Below, one piece after another: positions 6,442 through 6,498 of a stretch of DNA of 6,498 nucleotides. The stretch covers positions 1 to 6,498 of the forward strand of contig JAKONL010000369.1 of the NCBI GenBank assembly GCA_022701965.1, given 5' to 3'. A program made the position numbers and the translations under genes. Source of the DNA: Burkholderiaceae bacterium (GTDB lineage: Bacteria > Pseudomonadota > Gammaproteobacteria > Burkholderiales > Burkholderiaceae). The stretch's first letter is position 1. Every line of letters starts with the position of its first letter. The notes under the pieces are model-generated. The model saw only the letters and a list, made by a program, of their open reading frames with translations. It ran no database searches and was not told the origin of the DNA.

Positions 6442-6498
6442 ATGGATGAGCCCATTCTTACCATCGACGAACGTGAGGCCATCAACGGTGGCCGCTGG
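6442..6498 (+). CDS. Start of a gene, possibly a Crp/Fnr-type transcriptional regulator (runs off right edge)
   Basis: Nineteen codons are visible, open to the edge, starting MDEPILTIDEREAINGGRW. A good ribosome binding site (AGGA, seven-base spacing) and the 22-bp distance from the crotonase stop support a real start and likely cotranscription with the two CoA enzymes. The fragment has no complete domain. From memory, an N-terminus of this kind, with a glycine-arginine-tryptophan just before the expected cyclic-nucleotide-binding domain, resembles Crp/Fnr-family regulators of Comamonadaceae. That is recollection and not proof. If correct, the protein would be a DNA-binding regulator that might act on the control region at 4028-4110, but it could equally be a general regulator. 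Confidence 0.5.
   Translation, partial: MDEPILTIDEREAINGGRW

Noticed and set aside
5562..6485. Minus-strand open frame opposite the crotonase gene
   Set aside because: No motif, Arg-rich translation; shadow of the plus-strand crotonase and dehydrogenase genes.
1..6498. Mobile element, CRISPR array, tRNA/rRNA, phage or defence genes
   Set aside because: No transposase or integrase motif, spaced repeat array, cloverleaf-like sequence or defence-associated domain was seen on either strand.

Overview
The window is gene-dense, GC-rich DNA from a bacterial chromosome. The best guess is a betaproteobacterium of the order Burkholderiales (Comamonadaceae-like). This is inferred from the strong G/C bias at third codon positions, from a short FimV-family protein with the layout I associate with that group, and from a crotonase plus two-domain hydroxyacyl-CoA dehydrogenase pair. 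No taxonomic marker gene is present, so the assignment is only an inference.

Layout: two divergent transcription units leave an 83-bp, relatively AT-rich control region at about 4028-4110. The leftward unit (minus strand) reads, in order of transcription, a FimV/HubP-type polar pilus-assembly membrane protein (4027-1523), a LigB/DODA-type extradiol ring-opening dioxygenase 7 bp later (1515-628), a possible intrinsic terminator (597-576), and the N-terminal 176 codons of an alpha/beta-fold hydrolase that runs off the left edge (530-1). The rightward unit reads a PaaH-like 3-hydroxyacyl-CoA dehydrogenase (4111-5643), a crotonase-fold protein that overlaps it by four bases (5640-6419), and, 22 bp on with its own ribosome binding site, the first 19 codons of a gene that resembles a Crp/Fnr-type regulator (6442 to the right edge).

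How they work together: the two rightward enzymes form a beta-oxidation-like, CoA-thioester module. The dehydrogenase has all four expected catalytic residues (S121, H142, E154, N192). The crotonase lacks both glutamates of classical enoyl-CoA hydratase but keeps the aspartate used by PaaG-type isomerases. A phenylacetyl-CoA-like or other acyl-CoA isomerisation/oxidation role is therefore more likely than simple hydration. The FimV homologue is for type IV pili/polar organisation and has no evident metabolic link to its neighbours. The dioxygenase behind it is probably translationally coupled to it but is functionally unrelated as far as I can see.

The control region contains a 10-bp inverted repeat (9 of 10 matching, centres 21 bp apart) that overlaps a perfect TTGACA box, and a 9-bp direct repeat that includes the start codon of the dehydrogenase gene. 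I see no mobile element, CRISPR array, tRNA or rRNA. This looks like an ordinary chromosomal region with a few points worth checking, and I do not see a convincing undescribed system.
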